Shown piece by piece: positions 43,522 through 51,221 of a DNA stretch of 51,259 nt. Origin of the DNA: Bacteroidota bacterium (GTDB taxonomy: Bacteria > Bacteroidota > Bacteroidia > Chitinophagales > Saprospiraceae); assembly GCA_024642665.1 (NCBI GenBank), contig JAHEAR010000007.1:37942-89200 (forward strand), read 5' to 3'. Each line of letters starts with the position of its first letter. Within the stretch, counting starts at the first letter, position 1. The position numbers were made by a program, and so were the translations under genes. The notes below the pieces were generated by a model that ran no database searches, was not told the DNA's origin, and was given only the letters and a program-made list of their open reading frames with translations.

Positions 43522-44631
43522 ATGAGAAATGTATACATCGCTGCATCAAGTCAGCATGTCGGCAAGACGACCAGCACATTGGGTTTGGTCTCTGCCTTGA
43601 TCAAAAGAGGGTTTAAGGTGGGGTATTGCAAACCGGTTGGACAAAAGTCCCTGGAGGTAGACAATCTTCGGGTAGATAAGGATACCGTACTTTTTGCAGA
43701 TCTCATTGACTTTAATCTTGATCCGAAGCTCCATAGTCCGGTGATCCTTGGCAAAGGGGCCACGACACGGATTCTTGAACATCCGGAAGAGTTTGATCTT
43801 GAAAAAGATATCAAGATAGCGGCTGACGAAATGGATCGATTACATGACGTAGTCATTTTTGAAGGTACCGGGCATCCCGGAGTTGGCAGTATCGCAAGAA
43901 TTTCGAATGCACGTGTAGCAAAGATTGTTAACGCTCCGGTGATTATGATCGTCGAAGGAGGTATAGGAAGTACTATCGATATGCTCAACATGAACCTGGC
44001 GCTATTTAGAGAAGAAGGTGTCCCTATTCTTGGTGTCATTGTTAATAAGGTGATTCCTGAAAAAATGGAAAGAGTCAGAAAATATCTGACGATGTGGCTG
44101 GAGCCTCGGGGTATTCCATTGTTAGGTTGCATTCCCTATGAAAAAAGTTTGGCTTATCCCGTGATGCGCACGGTCATGGATTCTATCTCCGGATTGGTCA
44201 CGCACAATCCGGAAAACCTTGATAATAAAGTTGGCGATATCATGGCGGGTTCACTGATCGATATACAGGAATTAAAGTCCTTTGAAAATATTCTTTTGGT
44301 CGCTGCAGTGCGGCAATTAGAGCCGGCGCTTGAAAAAATTAATGCTATTACCCAGGTATTGCGCACCACGCAGTCTCCTTTGTCCGGAATTGTGCTGACG
44401 GGTCAGGGTACGCCGGAGAGTCGATCGATCGATTATATCATCAAACATAAAATCCCGATGGTCCGAACGGAGCTGGATACCTATGGTTCAGTGCTCCAGA
44501 TCAGTAAGATTGAAGTAAAAATCAATCGCGATACGCCATGGAAAGTTCGTCGTGCGGTTGAACTGATAGGAGAGTACGTAGATATTGATTTGATTATTGA
44601 AAAGCTTGGACTTGAGAAAAGTGAAAAGTGA
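43522..44631 (+). CDS. BioD-like P-loop / DRTGG domain protein (phosphotransacetylase N-terminal-like)
   Basis: 369 aa. The N-terminal dethiobiotin-synthetase-like P-loop domain (about 1-215) has the Walker A ASSQHVGKTTSTLG (8-21), a YCKPVGQK segment and an IFEGTGHPGVGS motif. The C-terminal DRTGG domain (about 220-335) contains LSGIVLTGQGTPES. The arrangement is the N-terminal regulatory part of long phosphate acetyltransferases without the catalytic PTA_PTB domain, so it is more likely a nucleotide-sensing regulator than an acetyltransferase. The last codons and stop lie in AAAAGTG heptamers, so the SEK C-terminus may be repeat-derived. Confidence 0.85.
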   Translation: MRNVYIAASSQHVGKTTSTLGLVSALIKRGFKVGYCKPVGQKSLEVDNLRVDKDTVLFADLIDFNLDPKLHSPVILGKGATTRILEHPEEFDLEKDIKIAADEMDRLHDVVIFEGTGHPGVGSIARISNARVAKIVNAPVIMIVEGGIGSTIDMLNMNLALFREEGVPILGVIVNKVIPEKMERVRKYLTMWLEPRGIPLLGCIPYEKSLAYPVMRTVMDSISGLVTHNPENLDNKVGDIMAGSLIDIQELKSFENILLVAAVRQLEPALEKINAITQVLRTTQSPLSGIVLTGQGTPESRSIDYIIKHKIPMVRTELDTYGSVLQISKIEVKINRDTPWKVRRAVELIGEYVDIDLIIEKLGLEKSEK

Positions 44632-44782
44632 AGAGAGAGAGTGGTGAGTAGTCAGTAGAAAATCCCAACGGGGTGGATCTTGTAGCGTTGGGGTTTACCC
44701 CTAAGCTTGGTGAAAATTGAAAACAGAAAATTTTAATTGCGATTTTGAAATATCATTTTTCAATTGAAAGATTCCTTTGCTC

Positions 44783-44825
44783 AAAAAAAAAGGAAGCGCG
44801 TGAAGCAACTTCCTTTTTTTATTTT
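44783..44825. terminator. Bidirectional intrinsic terminator
   Basis: AAAAAAAAAGGAAG and CTTCCTTTTTTT form a stem around a short loop, with A and T runs on both sides. It serves both the plus-strand DRTGG gene and the minus-strand DUF4920 gene, which converge here. Confidence 0.85.
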
Positions 44826-44880
44826 TCGTCATTCGTAATTTTCACCACTCACCACTCACCACTCACCACTACTTCACCAC
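44826..44880. repeat. TCGTAAT and CACCACT heptamer array
   Basis: TCGTCAT-TCGTAAT followed by four perfect CACCACT heptamers (44843-44870). The array contains the stop codon of the DUF4920 gene (44869-44871). The same CACCACT words recur at 50221-50239, next to the stop of the polyprenyl synthase gene. Confidence 0.85.
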
Positions 44881-45351
44881 AACTACGCCGGTGGCCATAA
44901 ACTTCTTTTCAAAAAGTGGCTCGGTGATCGCGGCGATTTCTTCTTCACTTTTGCCTTCGTCTTCTGCATAGTGCTTTAATTCTTCTACGCTGGTACGTTC
45001 AGAATATGCTTTCCCTTCAACGATGACTTCACTGCCGGAAAGATCTTTGGGCATAAAAAATCCATAATCGAAAAACTGAACAAAAATCTCGCCGTCTGAA
45101 GCTCCTGAAGGATCCACCAGATTCATCCAGCATCCTTTCGTCTGACAGACACTTTCTACTTTGCCTTTCATAACAACATTCATAGAATCAGCTGTATCGA
45201 GCTGCGCATAAACCTCTGAAAAGCTTACCGCAGATGCCGTATTGGAAACGCCGGCACCATAAATGCCGTCCTCTGATACTTCTGCACTTTTACATGAAGC
45301 CAAAAGGATAATGCCTAGAAAGAGGGTTGATAAAATTTGAATAATTTTCAT
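44869..45351 (-). CDS. DUF4920 domain lipoprotein
   Basis: 160 aa. The lipobox LLASC gives lipidated Cys20. The mature domain matches DUF4920: a VVMKGKVESVCQTKGCWMNL segment (CxxxGCWM, about 64-77), a DGEIFVQFFDYGFFMPKD strand pair and SEVIVEGKAY. The CQTKGCW cysteine pair might bind metal or form a disulfide. No function is established for the family that I know of. Its stop codon is inside a CACCACT array. Confidence 0.9.
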   Translation of the reverse strand: MKIIQILSTLFLGIILLASCKSAEVSEDGIYGAGVSNTASAVSFSEVYAQLDTADSMNVVMKGKVESVCQTKGCWMNLVDPSGASDGEIFVQFFDYGFFMPKDLSGSEVIVEGKAYSERTSVEELKHYAEDEGKSEEEIAAITEPLFEKKFMATGVVVVK

Positions 45352-45745
45352 AAGTCGTTTGATATAAATGATTTAGGGCGCAAATATATGTTGATTTGCC
45401 GAATATGTATTTTTTTGGATGTTGTTCTGCAGTGAAACATGAGTTCAGGGTGTTTACCCCCACGCCCCATGCCCGATGCTCCCTGCCCTTTGCCCCACGC
45501 CTCCTGCCCTATGCTCCATGCTCCATGCCCTTTGCCCTTTGCCCCACGCCTCCTGCCTCCTGCCCCATGCCCCATGCTCCATGCCCCATGCCCCATGCCT
45601 CCTGCCTCCTGCCCTATGCTCCATGCCTCCTGCCCTACGCCCCATGCCCTTTTTCGTAATTCGTAATTTTTATAATTCATTGAAAATCAGCCGTTCACCT
45701 TTTACCGCCCAACGATCACCCTTTTTACAATATTTCTCCTTTTTC
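45352..45745. repeat. Long heptanucleotide array GCYYNNY upstream of rpsF
   Basis: From 45461 to 45649 there are 27 uninterrupted heptamers of pattern NNYGCYY (for example CATGCCC, CCTGCCC, TATGCTC, TTTGCCC, CACGCCT) with no phase slip, followed by TTTTT, TCGTAAT, TCGTAAT and TTTTT. GTTCACC-type words (CGTTCAC, CTTTTAC, CGATCAC) follow at 45692-45722. Open frames through this array exist on both strands but only because the repeat lacks stops. No real gene is seen in 45352-45854. Confidence 0.93.
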
Positions 45746-45775
45746 TTGCATAACCCGCTCTTTTCCTTATCTTTG
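45746..45775 (+). promoter_or_regulatory. Promoter of the rpsF-rpsR-rplI operon
   Basis: TTG at 45746-45748 and TATCTTTG at 45768-45775 with a 19-nt spacer fit the Bacteroidota -33/-7 consensus closely. Transcription would start near 45781, giving a leader of about 73 nt. Confidence 0.7.
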
Positions 45776-45807
45776 CCGCCCATTTTGACATTATTTCATT
45801 AAAACGC

Positions 45808-45834
45808 GCTTGCAGCCCCAGGGAGTGTGCAGGC
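45808..45834 (+). promoter_or_regulatory. Leader hairpin upstream of rpsF
   Basis: GCUUGCA (45808-45814) pairs over seven positions with UGCAGGC (45828-45834), closing a 13-nt loop with a CCC/GGG inner pair. Its place in the leader of an S6/S18 operon suggests a site for autoregulation. It does not obviously show the CCG bulge of the known S6:S18 motif. Confidence 0.4.
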
Positions 45835-45854
45835 TACAAATCCAAGTAAACGCC

Positions 45855-46376
45855 ATGCGGCATTATGAACTAACATTCGTGGTCGATCCTGTTTTGTCCA
45901 ATGAGGAGATTCAATCCATCAGACAGACATATGAGGATCTGGTTAAGACCCAAGGTTGTACGATCATCCATATGGAGGACGGCGGCCTTAAACAATTAGC
46001 CTACCCAATCAACAAACGCAATTCAGGAATTTATTTCACCATCGAGTTTGCAGGAGAAACAGGTGAAGCCATTGCTCCAATCGAATTGGCCCTGCGCCGT
46101 GACGAAAGGATCATGCGCTTTCTGACCATCGGACTGGACAAATTCGGTGTGAAGTACAATGAAGACAAGCGTAACGGACTGATCAAGAAAGTTCAGCGGT
46201 TGAAAAAGAAGGCTTCCAAACCGGCTGATTCAGCTGCTTCTGATAGACCTGCCGAAAAGGTAGCTGAGAAAACAGCTGAACCCGCAGCAGTAAAAACAGC
46301 AGTACCGGAAGAAGTCTCTGTTGAAGTAGCAGCCCCTGAAACGGAGGCATCTAATGTAGTTGAAGGAGAAGAGTAG
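45855..46376 (+). CDS. rpsF: 30S ribosomal protein bS6
   Basis: Binds 16S rRNA together with bS18 in the small-subunit platform. The start is the ATG at 45855, because MRHYELTFVVDPVLS is the canonical S6 opening. An in-frame start at 45810 would lie inside the leader hairpin. 173 aa: the S6 domain occupies about 1-115, and an Ala/Glu/Lys/Pro-rich acidic tail (about 116-173) extends it, as in other Bacteroidota. First gene of rpsF-rpsR-rplI. Confidence 0.97.
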   Translation: MRHYELTFVVDPVLSNEEIQSIRQTYEDLVKTQGCTIIHMEDGGLKQLAYPINKRNSGIYFTIEFAGETGEAIAPIELALRRDERIMRFLTIGLDKFGVKYNEDKRNGLIKKVQRLKKKASKPADSAASDRPAEKVAEKTAEPAAVKTAVPEEVSVEVAAPETEASNVVEGEE

Positions 46377-46420
46377 GCCTCTTTCCTGTATTCCTTAAAT
46401 CGTCATAACTCATATATATC

Positions 46421-46687
46421 ATGGCAACAAAAGAAGATATTAAATTTCTCAGCAATCCAAATATTGGAAAGCTGCATAAAAAATACTGTCGTTTTAAAAA
46501 ATTCGGCATTCGTCATATCGATTATAAAGACCCTGATTTTCTTGCTCAGTTTCTAAACGAACAAGGAAAAATTCTTCCACGTCGCATCACGGGTAATTCA
46601 TTGAAATACCAACGTAAAGTATCAGAAGCTATCAAGCGTGCTCGTCACCTTGCTTTACTACCTTATGTAACCGACTTATTGAAGTAA
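46421..46687 (+). CDS. rpsR: 30S ribosomal protein bS18
   Basis: Partner of bS6. 88 aa. Family segments are [16 protein letters not shown], then [21 protein letters not shown] and the terminal [11 protein letters not shown]. It begins 44 bp after rpsF and precedes rplI by 25 bp; one transcript is likely. Confidence 0.97.
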   Translation: MATKEDIKFLSNPNIGKLHKKYCRFKKFGIRHIDYKDPDFLAQFLNEQGKILPRRITGNSLKYQRKVSEAIKRARHLALLPYVTDLLK

Positions 46688-46712
46688 TCATTTATCAAAA
46701 GACAAAGACATC

Positions 46713-47159
46713 ATGGAAATTATATTGTTAAAAGATATAGGTACACTGGGCGAGCGTCACGAAGTAGTCAATGTAAAACCAGGCTATGCACGTAACTACC
46801 TTATCCCTGGGAAATTAGCCCTGACCGCTAATGCAACCAATCTGGCCAAGCTGGATAAACTGCGTGAAGATGCAGCTGCCAATGAAGCAGGTCGCATTGT
46901 AGAATACAAAGAACTGGCTGCTAAATTGCAGGATCAAGTGCTTAAGATTGGGGCAAAAGCCGGAACGACAGGTAAGATCTTTGGTAGTGTGACCAGCGTA
47001 CAAATCATGCAGGCCCTGAAAGATCAGCAAGGCATCGAAGTAGTCCGAAAGAAAATTGAAATGGCAGAGGAGGTGAAGACGATAGGAAGTTATGAAGCCA
47101 CTATCAATTTTCACCCGGAAGTGCAGGCAACTATCAAATTTGAAGTTGTCGAGGAATAA
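46713..47159 (+). CDS. rplI: 50S ribosomal protein bL9
   Basis: Binds 23S rRNA near the L1 stalk with its N-terminal domain. 148 aa. The N-domain is canonical (MEIILLKDIGTLGERHEVVNVKPGYARNYL in order; the VKPGYARNYLIP signature is at about 21-32). A connecting helix (about 40-75) leads to the C-terminal domain (GKIFGSVTSVQI onward). A strong terminator follows. Confidence 0.97.
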   Translation: MEIILLKDIGTLGERHEVVNVKPGYARNYLIPGKLALTANATNLAKLDKLREDAAANEAGRIVEYKELAAKLQDQVLKIGAKAGTTGKIFGSVTSVQIMQALKDQQGIEVVRKKIEMAEEVKTIGSYEATINFHPEVQATIKFEVVEE

Positions 47160-47200
47160 ACCAACCTGATTTCCTGGTTTTAGACCTGGAAATAACCTAT

Positions 47201-47238
47201 AGAGGTCCGCTTAGAGAATGGTGGACCTCTTTTTTTTT
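47201..47238 (+). terminator. Intrinsic terminator after rplI
   Basis: AGAGGTCC pairs with GGACCTCT and is followed by a run of T residues, 41 bp past the rplI stop. Confidence 0.9.
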
Positions 47239-47539
47239 GCCCCCTGTCAAAGTCTCAATGAATGACAGCAATTCAATCATGCCTTAATCACCAGAGAGCC
47301 TTCTTAATTTCAACAGGAGAAAGTAGGTGTAAACCCTGAATTTGGGATGTTTCGACAATTTTTAGCACCATAAGTGTCGTTTTATGACCGTAAATAAATT
47401 ATATTTATAATTCTCTTCCTTTTATAAGCCATTATAGTTCGGCATATGCCACATATGAAATAATGGTAGCCCCCATCGGAATATCCGATTATTTGTCTCT
47501 CACCCTTGAAGTTATTTGTCACTAACTAAACTTCTACAT
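47239..47539. other. Non-coding gap between rplI terminator and the DUF4394 gene
   Basis: About 300 bp without a gene, heptamer array or dispersed element. AT-rich in the middle (47390-47450), with a short inverted pair GGCATATGCCACATATG around 47443. I could not identify a clear TAnnTTTG promoter for the downstream lipoprotein gene. Confidence 0.5.
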
Positions 47540-48439
47540 ATGAGACTCAGTGTTAAATTATTCAGCGTAGGCGCTATTGTGCTTTCGGGGATGTTTTTTT
47601 TGGCCGGTTGTGCCAAGGAAGATAATGCTACACCATTAGATGATGCCCAAATTGAAAACCGCGGTGGCCTGACCTCCGGGTTTATCCCAAATACTGCGCT
47701 TATTGGCCTTTCGCCAAATAACGAATTAGTAAATTTTATGTCCGGGCCACCAGCTCAGGATTTGGGTGTCGTGCCTATCAGTGGTATGCGTGATCAGGAG
47801 TCAGCTCTGGCCATTGACACCCGACCAAGAACCAATGAATTATATGCCATTACAAATTTGAATTTGATTTACACTATTGATCCGGCAACAGGGTTGGCCA
47901 CCCAGGTATCCACTACACCTTTGGCTCCTATTGTGGATGGTGCAATGCTTGGATTTGATTTTGATCCGGAACTGGATGTGATTCGTTTGATCACAGATAA
48001 TGGTCAAAACCTTAGAATTAGTCCGGTTACGGGAGCAGTCATTGCGATAGACAATATGATCAACTCGTTTACCGCAGACATTAATGGAGCTGCCTATACC
48101 TATCCGGGTATCGGCTCAAAAACCAAATTGTTTTCCATCGATATTGCCAACGCGGTGCTTTATAAGCAAAGGGATCCCAATTCAGGACAACTGAATTTAG
48201 TCGGTCCACTTGGCTATTATTGGTCAGGAGACGGTGGTTTTGAGATTACAAAAAACAATGTTGCCTTTGCCGTTCAATTTGGGCATAGTCGATTTCCAAT
48301 GCCTGATGGTGGTGGCACTATTGGAGGAGGAGATGATACGACACAAGATGCCTATCGATTGTTTTACATTAATCTGAAAACCGGTCTTGCCACTTCTTAT
48401 GGAAAAGTTAGACCGATGATTGGAATGGCATCAATCTAA
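47540..48439 (+). CDS. DUF4394 domain lipoprotein
   Basis: 299 aa from the ATG at 47540. A TTG at 47516 would put eight extra residues before the signal. The lipobox FLAGC gives lipidated Cys24. The DUF4394 domain (about 60-295) is recognisable from ALAIDTRPRTNELYAI, LGFDFDPELDVIRLITDNGQNLRISP and the final Gly-rich loop. It is a beta-propeller-like fold predicted from sequence alone. A Gly-rich loop (DGGGTIGGGDD, about 258-268) is unusual. No function is known to me. Confidence 0.88.
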   Translation: MRLSVKLFSVGAIVLSGMFFLAGCAKEDNATPLDDAQIENRGGLTSGFIPNTALIGLSPNNELVNFMSGPPAQDLGVVPISGMRDQESALAIDTRPRTNELYAITNLNLIYTIDPATGLATQVSTTPLAPIVDGAMLGFDFDPELDVIRLITDNGQNLRISPVTGAVIAIDNMINSFTADINGAAYTYPGIGSKTKLFSIDIANAVLYKQRDPNSGQLNLVGPLGYYWSGDGGFEITKNNVAFAVQFGHSRFPMPDGGGTIGGGDDTTQDAYRLFYINLKTGLATSYGKVRPMIGMASI

Positions 48440-48480
48440 CCTATTGATTTTTCCTTTCGTTTTGCAATGTTGTATAACAG

Positions 48481-48513
48481 CCTGCCGTTGAATTTCAACG
48501 GCAGGTTTTTTTT
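48481..48513 (+). terminator. Intrinsic terminator after the DUF4394 gene
   Basis: Perfect stem CCTGCCGTTGAA/TTCAACGGCAGG with a one-base loop, followed by eight T residues. Confidence 0.92.
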
Positions 48514-48667
48514 ATTAGAAATGCCCAGATGCACAAGGCAGTGGTGGAGGTTTTATTTCATAATAGCTTATTTGATTGCAAATGCCCAAAAATCATCATC
48601 TTGTATTAAATATTAATGTAATGCGTTTTGGATTCATTACATTTACAAGCATAACCTTTAGAAACGT

Positions 48668-49990
48668 ATGAGTCAGTCACAGGCATTTGAAGTTACCGGA
48701 GGACGAATCTTATCAGGCGATCTGTATCCGCAAGGAGCTAAAAATGAAGCACTCCAAATCATCAGTGCCGTTTTACTTACTGCCGAACCGGTAGAAATCA
48801 CCAACATTCCCGACATTATCGATATCAATATGTTGATTGATTTACTGCGTGGTCTGGGCGTAAAAGTGGATGAACTTGGAAAAGGTCATTTCCGCTTTCA
48901 GGCGGATGATATAGATCTCGATCATTTTGAATCTGAGACTTTTAAATCAAAAAGTCGAAGAATCCGCGGTAGTGTCATGATGATAGGTCCTCTGCTTGCA
49001 AGATTTAAAAAAGCTTTTTTACCAAAACCCGGGGGCGATAAAATCGGCAGACGGCGTCTCGATACGCACTTTCATGGTTTTCAAAATCTGGGTGCCAGAT
49101 TTGTTTATGATGATGCCGCCGGACAGTATTACGTTGAAGCACCGGAGGGATTGTATGGAGCATATATCCTAATGGATGAAATTTCTGTCACAGGTACTGC
49201 CAATATTCTTATGGCGGCAGCCCTCGCGAAAGGAACAACCACGATTTATAATGCAGCTTGTGAGCCTTATCTTCAGCAACTTTGCAGATTGCTTACCGCG
49301 ATGGGTGCCCACATCGAAGGACAAGGCTCAAATAAACTCATCATCCATGGGGTAGAAAAATTAGGTGGTGCCAGCCACCGCGTATTTCCTGATATGATTG
49401 AAATCGGTTCATTTATTGGACTGGCAGCCATGACTCAATCTAATATTCGAATTAAGGATTGTCAGGTGCAGGAGCTTGGAATCATTCCACGCATATTCAG
49501 GCAACTCGGAATCGTCATCAATGTAGAGGAGGATGATCTTGTCATTCCGGCACAGGATGTTTATGAAATACAAACGTTTATTGACGGTTCTATCATGACG
49601 ATTTATGACGCCCCGTGGCCGGGCTTTACGCCGGACCTCATGAGTATTGTTTTGGTGGTCGCTACACAGGCAAGGGGAAGTGTACTGATTCATCAGAAGA
49701 TGTTTGAGAGTCGATTGTTTTTTGTGGACAAACTCATCGATATGGGCGCGCAGATTATTCTGTGTGATCCTCATCGAGCCACAGTGATAGGTATGGAAAG
49801 GAAAAATCAATTACGAGGAATTGAAATGAGCTCCCCGGATATCCGTGCCGGTGTAGCACTCTTAATTGCTGCACTTTCTGCACAAGGCACCTCTATGATT
49901 CACAACATCAATCAGATAGATCGTGGCTATCAGAATATCGATGGCCGCCTCAATGCCATCGGCGCAAATATCAGAAGGATTGACGTTTAA
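48668..49990 (+). CDS. murA: UDP-N-acetylglucosamine 1-carboxyvinyltransferase
   Basis: Transfers enolpyruvate from PEP to UDP-GlcNAc, the first committed step of peptidoglycan synthesis, in the cytoplasm. 440 aa. AKNEAL (Lys25-Asn26) matches the catalytic Lys-Asn of the family. The active-site loop reads PKPGGDKIGRRRLDTH, with Asp124 where E. coli MurA has Cys115. That Cys-to-Asp form is the one associated with intrinsic fosfomycin resistance in Mycobacterium and Chlamydia. The C-terminal PDIRAGVALLIAALSAQG and RGYQNIDGRL motifs are intact. Single gene. Confidence 0.97.
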   Translation: MSQSQAFEVTGGRILSGDLYPQGAKNEALQIISAVLLTAEPVEITNIPDIIDINMLIDLLRGLGVKVDELGKGHFRFQADDIDLDHFESETFKSKSRRIRGSVMMIGPLLARFKKAFLPKPGGDKIGRRRLDTHFHGFQNLGARFVYDDAAGQYYVEAPEGLYGAYILMDEISVTGTANILMAAALAKGTTTIYNAACEPYLQQLCRLLTAMGAHIEGQGSNKLIIHGVEKLGGASHRVFPDMIEIGSFIGLAAMTQSNIRIKDCQVQELGIIPRIFRQLGIVINVEEDDLVIPAQDVYEIQTFIDGSIMTIYDAPWPGFTPDLMSIVLVVATQARGSVLIHQKMFESRLFFVDKLIDMGAQIILCDPHRATVIGMERKNQLRGIEMSSPDIRAGVALLIAALSAQGTSMIHNINQIDRGYQNIDGRLNAIGANIRRIDV

Positions 49991-50007
49991 TAATTGCGGT
50001 CAATTTC

Positions 50008-50067
50008 ATGTGTTTAGAAAGTTTAGCAAGGCGTGCCGTAGGCACTTGTTGTTTAGAAGGTTTAGGG
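50008..50067 (+). repeat. Dispersed GTTTAG hairpin element, copy 6
   Basis: The cleanest copy: a GTTTAGAAAGTTTAG arm, CGTGCCGTAGGCAC hairpin core, and a GTTTAGAAGGTTTAG arm. It lies 18 bp after the murA stop, in the 251-bp gap to the convergent polyprenyl synthase gene. That gap also holds CACCACT heptamers (50221-50239). Confidence 0.8.
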
Positions 50068-50241
50068 CTGATCATTCGTAATAGAATCGATAATTGGAGA
50101 GGATCAAAAACTAAACGCTATCCTTTTCAGATGGTAGTACTCAACTTCGATACCACAAGGTGTCGAAACTAAAATCCTCAACACAATGTCAAAAGCATAA
50201 TCAAAGAATAGACCAAACACTACTCACCACTCACCACTTTT

Positions 50242-51216
50242 CTATTTCTTCCGATCTATTACATAAGCGATGAGTTCTCTCATCGAATCAGTAGCGGGTG
50301 AAGCAGGAATCGCTTCTACGACCTGAAGTGCTTTCTGAACATATTGTTCCATCACCTGCTCGGCATATTGAATCCCACCACAGGCATGGACTTCGCGTAT
50401 TAATTCACGGACCTTTTTTGTATCGGTGTTGTATTTCTCAACGGTTTTGATTAATTCTTTTCGACGAGAGGAACTAACTTGTTGGAGTGTATAAATCAAG
50501 GGCAAAGTCATTTTCTTCTCTTTAATATCAATCGCTCGAGGTTTCCCTACATCAGCATCACCGTAATCGAAAAGGTCATCTTTGATCTGGAAGGCAATAC
50601 CGATACTTTCACCAAAACGATAAAATTGATCAATAAGGTCTTTGTCACTGGTGACCGAAGCAGCACCTGCAGCACATGAAGCTGCGATGAGTGACGCAGT
50701 TTTTTTGCTGATGATATCGAAATAGATTTGTTCGGAAATATCAAGACGTCTGGCTTTTTCAATTTGCAGCAACTCACCTTCACTCATATCACGCACCGCC
50801 CTTGACATAATCTGAAGGATGTCATAGGCTTCATTGTCCAAGGCAACAAGCAATCCACGGGAAAGTAAATAGTCTCCAACCAGCACGGCTATTTTGTTTT
50901 TCCAAAGCGCATTAATACTGAACATGCCTCTCCGCTCATGGGAGTCATCCACCACATCGTCATGTACTAAAGTAGCGGTGTGCAATAGTTCAACTAAAGA
51001 AGCGGCGGTATAAGATTTTGGGGTTATCTCACCGCACATTTTTGCGGACAATAGGACGAAAATGGGGCGCATTTGCTTCCCTTTTCGATGCACGATATAG
51101 TGCATGATTTTATCCAGTAAAGCCACCCTGCTGCGGACCGAATCCCTGAAGTGCTTTTCAAACGCTTCAAGCTCGTTGGCAATAGGTGCTTTTATGTCCT
51201 GGAGTTGTTTTTTCAT
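50242..51216 (-). CDS. Polyprenyl diphosphate synthase (trans-isoprenyl diphosphate synthase)
   Basis: Extends farnesyl-type diphosphates with isopentenyl diphosphate, probably to the menaquinone side chain. 324 aa. The first Asp-rich motif is HDDVVDDSHERRG (Asp86-Asp91), preceded by GKQMRP. The second is IKDDLFDYG (about 216-224). Small residues (Leu-Leu-His-Thr-Ala) four to six positions before the first Asp-rich motif suggest a long product, but the exact length cannot be read. The stop lies beside CACCACT heptamers, and the sequence upstream of the ATG again holds CAGGTCT/GTCTCGC words. Confidence 0.92.
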   Translation of the reverse strand: MKKQLQDIKAPIANELEAFEKHFRDSVRSRVALLDKIMHYIVHRKGKQMRPIFVLLSAKMCGEITPKSYTAASLVELLHTATLVHDDVVDDSHERRGMFSINALWKNKIAVLVGDYLLSRGLLVALDNEAYDILQIMSRAVRDMSEGELLQIEKARRLDISEQIYFDIISKKTASLIAASCAAGAASVTSDKDLIDQFYRFGESIGIAFQIKDDLFDYGDADVGKPRAIDIKEKKMTLPLIYTLQQVSSSRRKELIKTVEKYNTDTKKVRELIREVHACGGIQYAEQVMEQYVQKALQVVEAIPASPATDSMRELIAYVIDRKK

Positions 51217-51221
51217 TTTAG

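Noticed and set aside
43551-44132. 193-codon minus-strand open frame opposite the DRTGG gene
   Set aside because: Shadow of the coding strand; Ser/Thr/Pro-rich sequence without a domain.
45396-45802. Several open frames rich in Cys, Pro, Met, His and Ala, or in Gly and Trp, on both strands
   Set aside because: They exist only because the heptamer array contains no stop codons. Composition follows the 7-nt repeat read in three frames, and no start context or homology is recognisable.
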